DNA of 64,000 bases from Cloacibacillus porcorum (GTDB lineage Bacteria > Synergistota > Synergistia > Synergistales > Synergistaceae), in the NCBI RefSeq assembly GCF_001701045.1, contig NZ_CP016757.1, positions 2,382,219-2,446,218 of the forward strand. The letters are read 5' to 3'. The notes beneath the pieces were generated by a model that was not told the DNA's origin, made no database searches, and saw only the letters and a program-made list of their open reading frames with translations. This document shows, in pieces, positions 34,245 to 41,657 of this stretch. Made by a program: the position numbers and the translations under genes. How positions within the stretch are numbered: the first letter of the stretch is position 1; each line of letters opens with the position of its first letter.

Positions 34245-34889
34245 TTAGTTGATGACGCAGTCGTGCTGCGGGCAGGTGCCCTGTCTGTGGCAGTCGGGGC
34301 AGTCTCTGTGCGAACCGCAGTAGTAGCGGTGTCCGTCGTGATATCCGTGTCCGTGTCTGGGGCTCAGCCGCTGCATAAATTTAGAGGGGTCCTTGAGCAC
34401 CTCTTCAAAGCGCGCCTTCGCGTATTCGCGGCGCGTCTTTGCCGCCTCCTGATAGAGCTCGCGCGCCTTCGCCTTATTGGGGTAATCTTTGCTCATCTCC
34501 TCGCGAAGCTCACGCCACGCGCTGTTGTTTTCCCCGCGGAAGTTTTTGTCCCTGCCGCCGAAACTGCGCCAGCGGCAATTATCGTCCTTGCTGTGGTTGG
34601 CGAGACAGTCGTCGAAACGCGCCGCGGCGAATTTCTCTCTAAGATCAAGCTCTTTTTCAAAGAGCTTTCTGGCCTTCGCCTTGTCCGGCTTCTCCTTGCC
34701 GAGCTCGGCTCTGATCTCGCCGCGCAGATTCCTCATTGTCTCAAACTGCGCGCGCTCCTCCTGCGAAAGCTCCGGCCTTCCGTCGCGGTATCCCCTATGC
34801 CTTGGAGCCTCTCCGCACGGCTGGTAGGCCGCCGCCGTACCCGCAATCGCCATAACCATCAATAATGCACCAATGATCTTACCTTTCAT
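34245..34889 (-). CDS. CpxP/Spy-like periplasmic protein with a Cys/His-rich tail
   Basis: 214 residues. A signal peptide (residues 1-21, ending TAAAY) precedes two related helical units, each with a run of E/R/K/A: LSQEERAQFETMRNLRGEIR and the second NSAWRELREEMSKDYPNKAK, as in Spy/CpxP chaperones. The last 36 residues are rich in His and Cys (HGHGYHDGH, CGSHRDCPDCH, CPQHDC), an unusual tail fit for metal binding. It heads the strand run that leads to the two-component system and efflux pump, so a stress-sensing role is inferred. Confidence 0.78.
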   Translation of the reverse strand: MKGKIIGALLMVMAIAGTAAAYQPCGEAPRHRGYRDGRPELSQEERAQFETMRNLRGEIRAELGKEKPDKAKARKLFEKELDLREKFAAARFDDCLANHSKDDNCRWRSFGGRDKNFRGENNSAWRELREEMSKDYPNKAKARELYQEAAKTRREYAKARFEEVLKDPSKFMQRLSPRHGHGYHDGHRYYCGSHRDCPDCHRQGTCPQHDCVIN

Positions 34890-35174
34890 TTATATCTTCC
34901 TCCCAGAAAATTTTACCTTGGCTGCCCCCGATTCAGGCCTGAGGCCGCCGCCCTGTTATTCGCTGGACATATAATAACAAGAGGCTATGAAGATTTTATG
35001 ACCGAAATGTGGGAGTTTTGTGAGGATGAAAACAGCGGCCGTATCAACAACAAATACCGCAAGCCAGCAGTCTGGGGCGGACCGGCGGTAAGATTCACTC
35101 CGCGTAAAGCATTTCGCAATATTGCCAAAAATGACGAATCCAAGAAATCAGTACAAATTTACCCATGGTTTCCT

Positions 35175-35203
35175 TGACACCACAGGTTATGATTGTTATA
35201 CTT
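35175..35203 (+). promoter_or_regulatory. promoter of tRNA-Cys
   Basis: TTGACA (35175-35180), exactly 17 bases, TATACT (35198-35203), 13 bases before the tRNA. Near-consensus housekeeping promoter. Confidence 0.85.
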
Positions 35204-35215
35204 TCTCTCGTTACG

Positions 35216-35289
35216 GCGGCATAGCCAAGTGGTAAGGCAGAGGACTGCAAATCCTTTATCCCCAGTTCGAGTCTGGGTGCCGCCTCCAT
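35216..35289 (+). tRNA. tRNA-Cys (anticodon GCA)
   Basis: Acceptor stem GGCGGCA pairs with TGCCGCC; D arm AGCCAAGTGGTAAGGC; anticodon loop CTGCAAA; T arm CCCAGTTCGAGTCTGGG; CCA encoded at 35287-35289. It borders the accessory region: an integrase start lies 110 bases downstream, as expected if this tRNA served as an attachment site. Confidence 0.97.
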
Positions 35290-35301
35290 ATGTTGTATTG
35301 T

Positions 35302-35335
35302 CCCTTGCTATTGCAAGGGATTTTTTATTTTAGCC
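35302..35335 (+). terminator. terminator after tRNA-Cys
   Basis: TCCCTTGC and GCAAGGGA stem, followed by TTTTTTATTTTA. Confidence 0.9.
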
Positions 35336-35399
35336 TCCTCTAAAATTCCCCTATTTGACCAATGTACAAGTTATACGGACAAAAGGAGAAGTTGCAAAA

Positions 35400-35528
35400 A
35401 TGTCGCTTTTCAAGATACGCAAACACCCTGTATGCCTGGTAAGAAAATACACGACGTTATATTTTAGGCAGATAATCCCTAGCGACTTACGTACATATTT
35501 CGGCAGGGCTTCTATAAAAATATCGTAA
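35400..35528 (+). pseudogene. tyrosine-recombinase (phage integrase) N-terminal remnant
   Basis: An AAAGGAGAAG site precedes an ATG that gives 42 residues beginning MSLFKIRKHPV. The stretch YFRQIIPSDLRTYFGR fits the integrase N-terminal (R/Y)FRRxIPxDLRxxFG motif. The frame then hits an IS66-type end at 35525 (stop TAA 35526-35528), so catalytic domains are gone. A 5' end next to tRNA-Cys suggests a former integrative element using the tRNA as its site. Confidence is limited by length. Confidence 0.72.
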
Positions 35529-35618
35529 GCGTCAAAACAACGTAAGCGTCAAATATACCGTACCTACGCCAATAATCAGATCTATTGTATTATCAGTCTG
35601 CAGAGTCGTTGAGTCCGG
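35525..35618. repeat. IS66-type left-end copy, partly duplicated
   Basis: GTAAGCGTCAAA occurs twice (35525 and 35542). The second copy continues through CCGTACCTACGCCAATAA and on to GAGTCCGGCA, matching the 36178-36257 element end with a few changes. It interrupts the integrase remnant and borders the CRISPR relic on the left. Confidence 0.8.
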
Positions 35619-35642
35619 CACCGGAGACAGAGATGTCATCCG

Positions 35643-35876
35643 TGCTTAGCCCGCTGTCACACTCTGAAATGCTATAATCAGGAGGCAATATATTCTGCCG
35701 CCTCCTGTGTTATAGCCCTCTGTTACACTCCGAAATGCTATAATGTTCATAAAAGTATCTCCACCGTCAGGGTTGTTATAGCCCTCTGTCACACTCCGAA
35801 ATGCTATAATGGCGCCAAGGAAGATAATCGACAGTTTTACGTTATAGCCCTCTGTCACACTCCGAAATGCTATAAT
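35643..35876 (+). CRISPR. four-repeat CRISPR array, type II-C-like, relic
   Basis: 36-base repeats at 35643 (degenerate), 35709, 35775 and 35841, each separated by exactly 30 bases. The repeat starts GTTATAGCCC and ends GAAATGCTATAAT; like Neisseria type II-C repeats, it ends in an extended -10-like TGCTATAAT, so each repeat may carry its own promoter reading rightward. The first copy differs at its 5' half, typical of the old, distal end. A truncated cas2 and a strong terminator adjoin; no cas9, cas1 or tracrRNA is present. Type call rests on repeat similarity and on cas2. Confidence 0.93.
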
Positions 35877-35885
35877 ACGCAGCGC

Positions 35886-35938
35886 CCGGATCCTTGCCAG
35901 TACTTGTTTGGTAAGGATCCGGACGTTTATTTTTTTTG
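35886..35938 (+). terminator. terminator after the CRISPR array
   Basis: CCGGATCCTTGCC and GGTAAGGATCCGG form a 13-bp stem (one G-T pair), followed by ACGTTTATTTTTTTT. It ends just before the convergent cas2 stop and shows that the array is read left to right. Confidence 0.88.
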
Positions 35939-36177
35939 TTAAAAGAGTAATGTTTGGCGGGAATCTACGAATTTTTCTTTTTTCGTTTTTACTCCGAGCA
36001 GCGGTTTCATCGCGGCATATTGCCTGTCTGTTATCTGCAAAAATCTCACGGAGTCCTTTTCGGGCAATTCTTTTTTCAGTCGTTCTAAATGTTTGTCCGC
36101 AGAGTCTTGCCCGTTTACGATCCTGCAATAGACGGAAAGCTGAAGCATGTCATAACCGTCGGAGATGAGGAACTTTC
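35939..36177 (-). pseudogene. cas2: cas2, C-terminal part; N-terminus lost at an IS66-type end
   Basis: Reading starts inside the gene at 36177 with KFLISDGYD and continues MLQLSVYCRIVNG, DSADKHLERLKKELPEK, DSVRFLQITDRQY and a TLLF end. This is the second half of a type II Cas2 (about 78 residues of some 100-110 remain), including the YCR and ITDxQ segments. The missing start carried the metal-binding Asp. The gene faces the array, as in many II-C loci. It cannot make a functional Cas2, so no new spacers can be acquired. Confidence 0.88.
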
Positions 36178-36673
36178 GTAAGCGTCAAAACAACCGTACC
36201 TACGCCAATAAGCAGATCCATTGTATTATTAGTCTGCAGAGTCGTTGAGTCCAGCATAGGAAGCAAGGTCACAGGATTCGTCGTTGTCACCAGCCATTGC
36301 TCTTCAGGCATCAGTTTTGCATAGTCACGTTCAAGAGCGAAGAGTCTCTGTCGCAGTATTCAAATCCTTTCTGTGAGGCGCAGCTCTTCCTATACAGCCA
36401 GAAACAGTCGCCGTCCCACTCGATGATCTTCACCCTGTTACGGCTCTTATTACAGAAGATAAACATAGACTCTCCACTGAAATCACAGGCAAGGCTGAGA
36501 TTTACGATGGCGGCCAGACCATCGACACTCTTACGCATATCCGCAGCTCCGCAGACAATATATATCTTTGTTATTGCTCTTTGTCATAAAACTGCTCCCT
36601 TCTGTGATGCTTGATGAGGGAAGTTAACGTGCTTTTTGACTTAATTTATAGGTACGGCTGTTTTGATGCTTAC
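36178..36673. mobile_element. IS66-family remnant with both terminal inverted repeats
   Basis: Left end GTAAGCGTCAAAACAACCGT (36178 on) and right end at 36650-36673 are inverted copies with two mismatches in 24. The GTAA start is the IS66 hallmark. About 496 bases, against 2.5 kb for a full element, so tnpA and tnpC are missing. Flanks GAACTTTC and GATAGAGT do not match, so no target duplication survives and the element is not a simple insertion. It cuts into cas2 on its left. Confidence 0.82.
36311..36583 (-). pseudogene. IS66 TnpB (Orf2) fragment
   Basis: A minus-strand frame reads ITKIYIVCGAADMRKSVDGL, then SMFIFCNKSRNRVKIIEWDG and DCFWLYRKS, the accessory IS66 Orf2/TnpB protein. There is no proper start: the in-frame codon before it is a stop at 36586-36584, and the nearby ATG is out of frame. 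The C-terminus diverges and ends early. An inert relic. Confidence 0.8.
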
Positions 36674-36708
36674 GATAGAGTTTGTGTGTGATGATAGTTG
36701 AATAATGA

Positions 36709-36749
36709 TGTAAAACTAGCCAGCGCATATAATGGCGGCTAGTTTTACA
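36709..36749. repeat. perfect 13-bp inverted repeat with TATAAT in its loop
   Basis: TGTAAAACTAGCC (36709-36721) and GGCTAGTTTTACA (36737-36749) flank a 15-base loop containing ATATAAT. It sits between the IS66 remnant and the dehydrogenase operon. It could be a terminator lacking a full T-tract, or a binding site over a promoter. 36750-36920 shows nothing else recognisable. Confidence 0.7.
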
Positions 36750-36921
36750 TTTATATCTATTGCAGAGCGTAGCCAGTTGTCGCTCCTTTAAAAGCTGTCG
36801 TGCAAACAGGCGCGGCAGACTGACTTCTCACTCACAGAAAGCAGCCGGGAATAGACCTGTATATGAGTCGGATATACCGTCTGCTGCGCCGGCGGTCCTG
36901 ATTCCGCAACCCTTTTATCTC

Positions 36922-38070
36922 CTATGCAAGCGGGTCTTTGAACAGTTCTCCCGTCTCAAAGCGGTGATAGCTGAATTTTGACGGATCCATGAAGGGTGTT
37001 TCTCCGTTAATGAGCGACGTCATAATCTGTCCGGCTACGGGTGAAAGCATGAAGCCGCGCCCCGAGAATCCGGTCAAGTGGAAGAAACCCTTTACTTCGT
37101 CTGTCTCTCCGATAATCGGAGCACAGTCCGGAGTCATGTCATAATATCCGGACCACAGACGTACCACACGGATGTCTTTGGTTCTTGGAAGAAGCTTCAG
37201 GACCATTTGAGCTGTATCCGCGATAACATTGACGTTTAGCTCATATCCTAGCTTTTTCTCTTTTGAAGAGTCTCTTCCGGCGATAATGGAGCCGTTCGGC
37301 CGCTGCTGCACATAGTAGTTTCCGCTCATGCTCATGAGCATTGTGGGACAGACTCCCGGCTCAACAGGCTCGGTTACAAGGACCTGATGCCGCTCGGCCC
37401 AATTCGGAATTTTGATTCCGGCCATTGCTGATATCTCCTGTGCCCATGAACCGGCGCAGTTGATAACCGTACGGGTATTTATAGTTCCGCGGTTCGTCAC
37501 AACTCCATTGACCCGGCCGCCATCGACATTGATGCCCGTCACTTCTGTGTGTTTGAAAAATCTCGCGCCGTTGCGCCTTGCGGCCTCTTGAAATGCGTTA
37601 GTCGTCAGGAAGGGATCGGCATGTCCGTCCCTGGCATGGAAAGTAAATCCTATCGCATCGTCTACCGCGGCGCCGGGACATATTTCCTGTAATCTTTTTT
37701 TATCAGAGAAGAGCTCCGTCATTACACCAGCTTTGTGCTGAAGCTCGACATTTTTGTGGAACTGTTCCCATTCTTTTTCATTATATGCGACAAACACGTA
37801 GCCTGACTGGTTGAGTCCGGTAGGGAGGCCTAGTTCATCATCAAGATGCTCGAAGATTTCAATCGCGCTAAGCGCCATACGGCAGTTAAGCTCGTTGCCC
37901 CACTGGGCGCGCATTCCAGCTCCACAGCGCCCGGTAGAACCTGATCCGACTGTATTCTTTTCAAGAACGACGACATCTTTTACACCGGATTTAGAAAGAT
38001 AGTAGGCCGTCGAGGCCCCTACCGCGCCTCCTCCTATAATGACTACCTCAGCTGTTTTTGGAAAATCCAT
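36922..38070 (-). CDS. FAD-dependent amino acid / amine dehydrogenase, DAO family (HcnC/sarcosine oxidase beta-like)
   Basis: 382 residues. The Rossmann motif VVIIGGGAVGASTAYYLS (8-25) and the second FAD loop VLEKNTVGSGSTGRCGAG are clear; the C-terminus has GYYDMTPDCAPIIGE and FSGRGFMLSPVAGQ, typical of the D-amino acid oxidase superfamily. It removes electrons from an amino or imino acid and needs the neighbouring Fe-S subunits for transfer. ATG 38070 gives best spacing from GAGGTAA; a longer frame to 38238 overlaps the upstream gene. Last gene of the five-gene operon. Substrate not readable: proline, hydroxyproline, glycine or sarcosine are options. Confidence 0.88.
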   Translation of the reverse strand: MDFPKTAEVVIIGGGAVGASTAYYLSKSGVKDVVVLEKNTVGSGSTGRCGAGMRAQWGNELNCRMALSAIEIFEHLDDELGLPTGLNQSGYVFVAYNEKEWEQFHKNVELQHKAGVMTELFSDKKRLQEICPGAAVDDAIGFTFHARDGHADPFLTTNAFQEAARRNGARFFKHTEVTGINVDGGRVNGVVTNRGTINTRTVINCAGSWAQEISAMAGIKIPNWAERHQVLVTEPVEPGVCPTMLMSMSGNYYVQQRPNGSIIAGRDSSKEKKLGYELNVNVIADTAQMVLKLLPRTKDIRVVRLWSGYYDMTPDCAPIIGETDEVKGFFHLTGFSGRGFMLSPVAGQIMTSLINGETPFMDPSKFSYHRFETGELFKDPLA

Positions 38071-38075
38071 CGTCA

Positions 38076-38366
38076 TTACCTCTTTTCGCCTTCTTCCACA
38101 TAGTCCTTCGCCAGAAGCCCTATCTTTATCGGCTTCACAGGCGGCCGGATCGTCCCCGGATCGACCTCGGCCACGGATTTGCCTGTAGCCCGGGCTATCT
38201 CGCGCATGATAATGTCGCGGCATCCGCGTCCCTGACACGGCCCCATTCCGACACGAAGCTCTCTCTTGAGCTCATCAAAGGTGTCATAACCTCTGGCTAT
38301 CCATTCCCTGATTTCTTCTATTTCTACCTCTTCGCAGCGGCAGACTACGTTAACTTTATTTACCAT
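38076..38366 (-). CDS. BFD-like [2Fe-2S] subunit
   Basis: 96 residues. VVCRCEEVEIEEI with GMGPCQGRGC (Cys pattern C-x-C ... C-x4-C) is the BFD-like [2Fe-2S] domain, found as the insert or partner of HcnB/OoxA-type dehydrogenase subunits. Start ATG 38366 directly follows the stop of the 4Fe-4S gene. In most relatives the domain is fused to the FAD subunit; here it is separate. Confidence 0.87.
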   Translation of the reverse strand: MVNKVNVVCRCEEVEIEEIREWIARGYDTFDELKRELRVGMGPCQGRGCRDIIMREIARATGKSVAEVDPGTIRPPVKPIKIGLLAKDYVEEGEKR

Positions 38367-38367
38367 A

Positions 38368-38889
38368 TCACCGCACCACCTTAATCGATCTGATGTCATC
38401 AACAAGATTCTTCGGTATCACGATGCTTACGACATGCGTGCAGTCCTTTAGAGGCTCTGATACTGAAATAACCTCTCCGTCAGCGACAACATCTCCAGTC
38501 CGGCTGAGACATTTTACAACTTCTCCTTTGCCGGGAAGAGGAAGCAGCTCATATGGCAGTTTGAGAACGGCGCTCTCATCAGAATATGTAAGGTCGGCGA
38601 CAAAGCAGGCCAGCCCGGGACAGCGCGCCACGCAGATGCCGCACCCGGTGCACTTTGCGTAATCAATCTCAGGAGTATCGTTAATGTCTGCGTGTGGAAC
38701 TATTGCTCCGGAAGGACAGACCGTAGCGCATGGGTTACACGGAATTCTCTGCGGACATTCAACAATGACATAGCCGCCCCGTTTTTTCTTCCACTCCTCC
38801 GCAGGAGGTAATACAGCACCTTCACAGTGTTCCACCAACACACCGCTGTTATAAAGCTTTTCCTTGTCGTCTATGCAACCGCAAGCCAT
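38368..38889 (-). CDS. 4Fe-4S ferredoxin-type subunit
   Basis: 173 residues. N-terminal MACGCIDDKEK carries two extra Cys; the central part holds two cluster motifs: CPQRIPCNPCATVCPSGAIV (irregular first) and CTGCGICVARCPGLAC (canonical). The C-terminal third is a beta domain without known motif. GGAGG sits seven bases before ATG 38889; the longer frame to 38904 would include it. Electron-transfer subunit of the complex, overlapping tightly with its neighbours. This subunit is extra compared with HcnABC and resembles the proline dehydrogenase-like sets of anaerobes. Confidence 0.86.
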   Translation of the reverse strand: MACGCIDDKEKLYNSGVLVEHCEGAVLPPAEEWKKKRGGYVIVECPQRIPCNPCATVCPSGAIVPHADINDTPEIDYAKCTGCGICVARCPGLACFVADLTYSDESAVLKLPYELLPLPGKGEVVKCLSRTGDVVADGEVISVSEPLKDCTHVVSIVIPKNLVDDIRSIKVVR

Positions 38890-38891
38890 CG

Positions 38892-39992
38892 TTATGCCTC
38901 CCATCCGTCTACCATGACCTGGCTGATCCCGCTGAGGATCTTTGTCCCTACTTCGCCGGCACGGAGATGCTCAAGCCTCGCCCAGAATTCATGAAATTTA
39001 CGGTCATCGACAGGATATCCCAGCGCCTTTGCCGCGCTTAGGCCGGCTATCCTTCCTTCAACCATCGCCGCCGAGGCCTCCTCGATTCCGGCGGCGTCTC
39101 CAGCCACCCACAAATCTGGGTTGCTTGTACGCATCGTCTTGTCCCTAAAAGGAACGTAGCCGCAGAGCTGAGGGACATAACGCATATCGGCGCCGGCCAT
39201 CCAAAACATTTCTGTCGTAGGGGTAAGCCCTACGGCCATGCAGATAACGTCACAGTCGATTTTTACAGGCTCGTTTATCGGATGGAACTTATCGTCGATC
39301 TCCGATATTACGACCCCCGTTACCGTAGTGTCGCCAAGCGCTTCAATAATTGTATGCCTGAGAAGAATCGGGATTCCCAAACGGCGGATCTTTGCCGCGT
39401 GGACCCAATAGCCTCCGACTTTCGGCATTGCTTCGATGACAGCCGCAATTTCAACTCCGGCCTGCATAAGCTGATAGCTTACAATAAGCCCTATGTTCCC
39501 GGCTCCGACCATGACGACCTTCTTGCCCGGCACGACTCCGTATAAATTCATAAGTGTCTGGACTGCGCCGGCTCCGTAGACTCCTGGCAGGTCGTTGTTC
39601 GGGAAGAGGATCATCCTCTCCTGCGCTCCAGTAGCCATTATAGTTTTCTTCGCCTTTACCCTGTAATACGACTCCTCTCCCTCCATCGCGGTGTAAACCC
39701 CGTCCTCATGAAAGAAGCCCGTTACTGTTGTATTCGTACGAATTTCGACCTTATCTCCAAGACTCTTTATTTCGTCCATAAGTATATCGGCAATCTTAAA
39801 GCCTCTGGTTCCGGCATATTCATCTTTGCTTCCAAAGAATTTATGTGTCTGTTTGACAAGCTGCCCACCAGCATGAAGGTCACTTTCCATTACCAGAACC
39901 TTTGCGCCGGCTCCGGCCGCCTCTGCCGCGGCGCAGAGGCCAGCCGCTCCCCCGCCTATTACAAGCAAATCTGTCTCAACTAAGTTATTCAT
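38892..39992 (-). CDS. FAD/NAD(P)-dependent oxidoreductase subunit (HcnB-like)
   Basis: 366 residues. The dinucleotide motif DLLVIGGGAAGLCAAAEAAG (9-28) binds FAD, and VVMVGAGNIGLIVSYQLMQAG near 160 is the second site for NAD. CMAVGLTPTTEMFWMAGADM and WVAGDAAGIEEA follow. HcnB-like subunits pass electrons between the DAO-type subunit and an acceptor. ATG 39992, with AAGGCGGG upstream. Second gene of the operon. Confidence 0.9.
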   Translation of the reverse strand: MNNLVETDLLVIGGGAAGLCAAAEAAGAGAKVLVMESDLHAGGQLVKQTHKFFGSKDEYAGTRGFKIADILMDEIKSLGDKVEIRTNTTVTGFFHEDGVYTAMEGEESYYRVKAKKTIMATGAQERMILFPNNDLPGVYGAGAVQTLMNLYGVVPGKKVVMVGAGNIGLIVSYQLMQAGVEIAAVIEAMPKVGGYWVHAAKIRRLGIPILLRHTIIEALGDTTVTGVVISEIDDKFHPINEPVKIDCDVICMAVGLTPTTEMFWMAGADMRYVPQLCGYVPFRDKTMRTSNPDLWVAGDAAGIEEASAAMVEGRIAGLSAAKALGYPVDDRKFHEFWARLEHLRAGEVGTKILSGISQVMVDGWEA

Positions 39993-40006
39993 CACGTCTG
40001 CCCGCC

Positions 40007-40327
40007 TTACTGTACTTCAAGAGGCACAAAACCTCTGCCGTGCTGCGTCTCAATGTTCATTCCCTCTTTAAGAGGGGTCACGCAGGTTCTCACATTCGGG
40101 ACTCCGTCCACAACCATAAAACAGGAGCTGCATTTACCAATTGCGCAGAAAAAACCGCGGGGGCGTTTCATCTCAGGCGTAATCCTGTAAACGTGCACCC
40201 CATTTGCGTGAAGTGCCATCGCAATGGGCTCACCCTCGTGTCCTTTGAGCTTTTTCCCATCAAAAGTGAATACTACTTCCCTGCCATGCCGGAACTCCAA
40301 TATTGGATGTTTCTGAATAAGTTCCAT
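40007..40327 (-). CDS. (2Fe-2S)-binding subunit (HcnA-like)
   Basis: 106 residues. GFFCAIGKCSSCFMVVDGV supplies three Cys and RTCVTPL the fourth, as in sarcosine oxidase alpha/HcnA N-terminal domains; FDGKKLKGHEGEPIAMALHA is the conserved start. First gene of the dehydrogenase operon, with TAAGGAGGGG before ATG 40327. Promoter and an inverted repeat lie in the AT-rich region upstream. Confidence 0.9.
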   Translation of the reverse strand: MELIQKHPILEFRHGREVVFTFDGKKLKGHEGEPIAMALHANGVHVYRITPEMKRPRGFFCAIGKCSSCFMVVDGVPNVRTCVTPLKEGMNIETQHGRGFVPLEVQ

Positions 40328-40407
40328 GCGTTTTCCCCTCCTTAAAGCTTTTCTGAGTTATTGTTCATAACAAAAAATACACAAAAGCACAGCTAAAACC
40401 TACACAT

Positions 40408-40452
40408 TGTATTCCAATAAAATTAAGGAGTGGTTATGTTCGTTGGAATACA
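40408..40452. promoter_or_regulatory. inverted repeat, possible operator of the dehydrogenase operon
   Basis: TGTATTCCAA (40408-40417) and TTGGAATACA (40443-40452), perfect 10-base arms 25 bases apart, 81 bases before the first dehydrogenase gene. Spacing suits a looping dimeric regulator or an RNA hairpin. Confidence 0.55.
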
Positions 40453-41397
40453 CAGTATACGATGTATATTAGTGGTAATTGAGACTTTTTGTCAAGCTGT
40501 CTTGATTTAATATATCTAAGATGATTTTCCGTTTACCATACATAAGTTACTGCATCTGAAAATTTCAGGTATGCAAGATGGCGCAGAGAGATGTTTATCT
40601 AATGCATGGAGGCGCAAATAGTGATTTTCAAGGCCGATTCGCAATACGCACCCTGCAAAAATCTTCCGGTTGTTCGTAAGTTTCCCCAGCGACATGTTTA
40701 ACGATCCTATTGGTGTTGGCAGTGTAGATGGCGCCGCGGGCTTCTCGCCTTATAGGGATTCTCATTGCCGTCAAGATGATAATCCCTCTTGTGGTTCATA
40801 ATACGCTCAATAGCCTTTTTGACCGGCTGCTTGACGGTACCTTCCAAACTGAGCAGGCCGGCTGACCCATGATGATTCTTACAGAAACTGACCTGGCAGC
40901 TATTCGTCAACTTCACCTCCCTGACTTATCTGTATTTATTTTTTCATCTTTCTTAATATCTAAAATATCCATGCCCGCTGGCACTATAATGTAAGCTGGC
41001 TGCTATTCCTTATTCGGTGTTTTCTATATAGGCCTTACACACTTTATTTATTCTCTCGAATATTATTTTTTCTCCATACTAGCCTGGGCTTGACTCTGTA
41101 GAACATTTCTTGCTTGCGTCCACTGAAGAAAACCGTTACATGCAGAAAGTGACGCACTATACGCTTCTTTAGCTCTGTTCTGCATTTTTATCTAAAAATA
41201 TTATGAATAAAACAGTAATATATGGACTTATAAGTATTATATCCGCATATTTATATTTATCCTTCAATATTTATTAATTCAGTGTAATACATTCTATTTT
41301 TTACACACTATTGTAAAAACAATCTAAGATATAGTAATTTACTTTAATATCTTAATTATTTTATCTATCTAATAACATATTATGAACAACACAAGGA

Positions 41398-41426
41398 TTG
41401 ACAAAAACCGCATCTGATTATATATA
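41398..41426 (+). promoter_or_regulatory. probable promoter of the AGCS symporter gene
   Basis: TTGACA (41398-41403), 17 bases, TATATA (41421-41426). It leaves a leader of roughly 220 bases before the start codon. Confidence 0.55.
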
Positions 41427-41596
41427 TATATTCAGATTTTAAATGAATAGTTAGTTTATCTAAATCATATGTATACAGAGTATGCATTGAGTGCGTTGTC
41501 AGCTAAATTTAAAAATAGCTACTATCTCATTGCATATTAAGTATATTGTTGCACATTATTATCTCTAGTTTTACGAAAAATTAAGAAGTATTTTTA

Positions 41597-41622
41597 TATA
41601 GCACAGTTTTGATCGTGCTATA
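41597..41622 (+). promoter_or_regulatory. leader hairpin before the symporter gene
   Basis: TATAGCAC and GTGCTATA flank a ten-base loop about 25 bases before the ribosome-binding site. It may control translation or message stability. Confidence 0.5.
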
Positions 41623-41657
41623 TGGGGATATATGCGTCAAAAAAAACGGGAGGCGAT

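Larger units (their letters stand above)
40328..41657. other. 1.3-kb AT-rich intergenic region between the dehydrogenase operon and the symporter gene
   Basis: The most AT-rich stretch in the window, particularly 41170-41640. It holds the inverted repeat at 40408-40452, a plausible rightward promoter at 41398-41426 and a hairpin at 41597-41622. No reading frame here looks like a gene; a 69-codon frame at 40707-40916 has no similarity I recognise. The AT-richness fits foreign origin or a site for nucleoid-type silencing. Confidence 0.6.

Noticed and set aside
35643-35678. tracrRNA anti-repeat candidate
   Set aside because: Pairing to the repeat 5' end is poor and no terminator follows leftward; a degenerate terminal repeat explains it better.
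35646-36128. 160-codon minus-strand frame with a repeated IIAFRSVTEGYN
   Set aside because: It reads through the CRISPR repeats; the repeated peptide is the translated repeat, not a protein.
36760-36981. 73-codon plus-strand frame
   Set aside because: Overlaps the end of the dehydrogenase gene in another frame and has no site or similarity.
40707-40916. 69-codon minus-strand frame
   Set aside because: No recognised motif and in an AT-rich, non-coding stretch.
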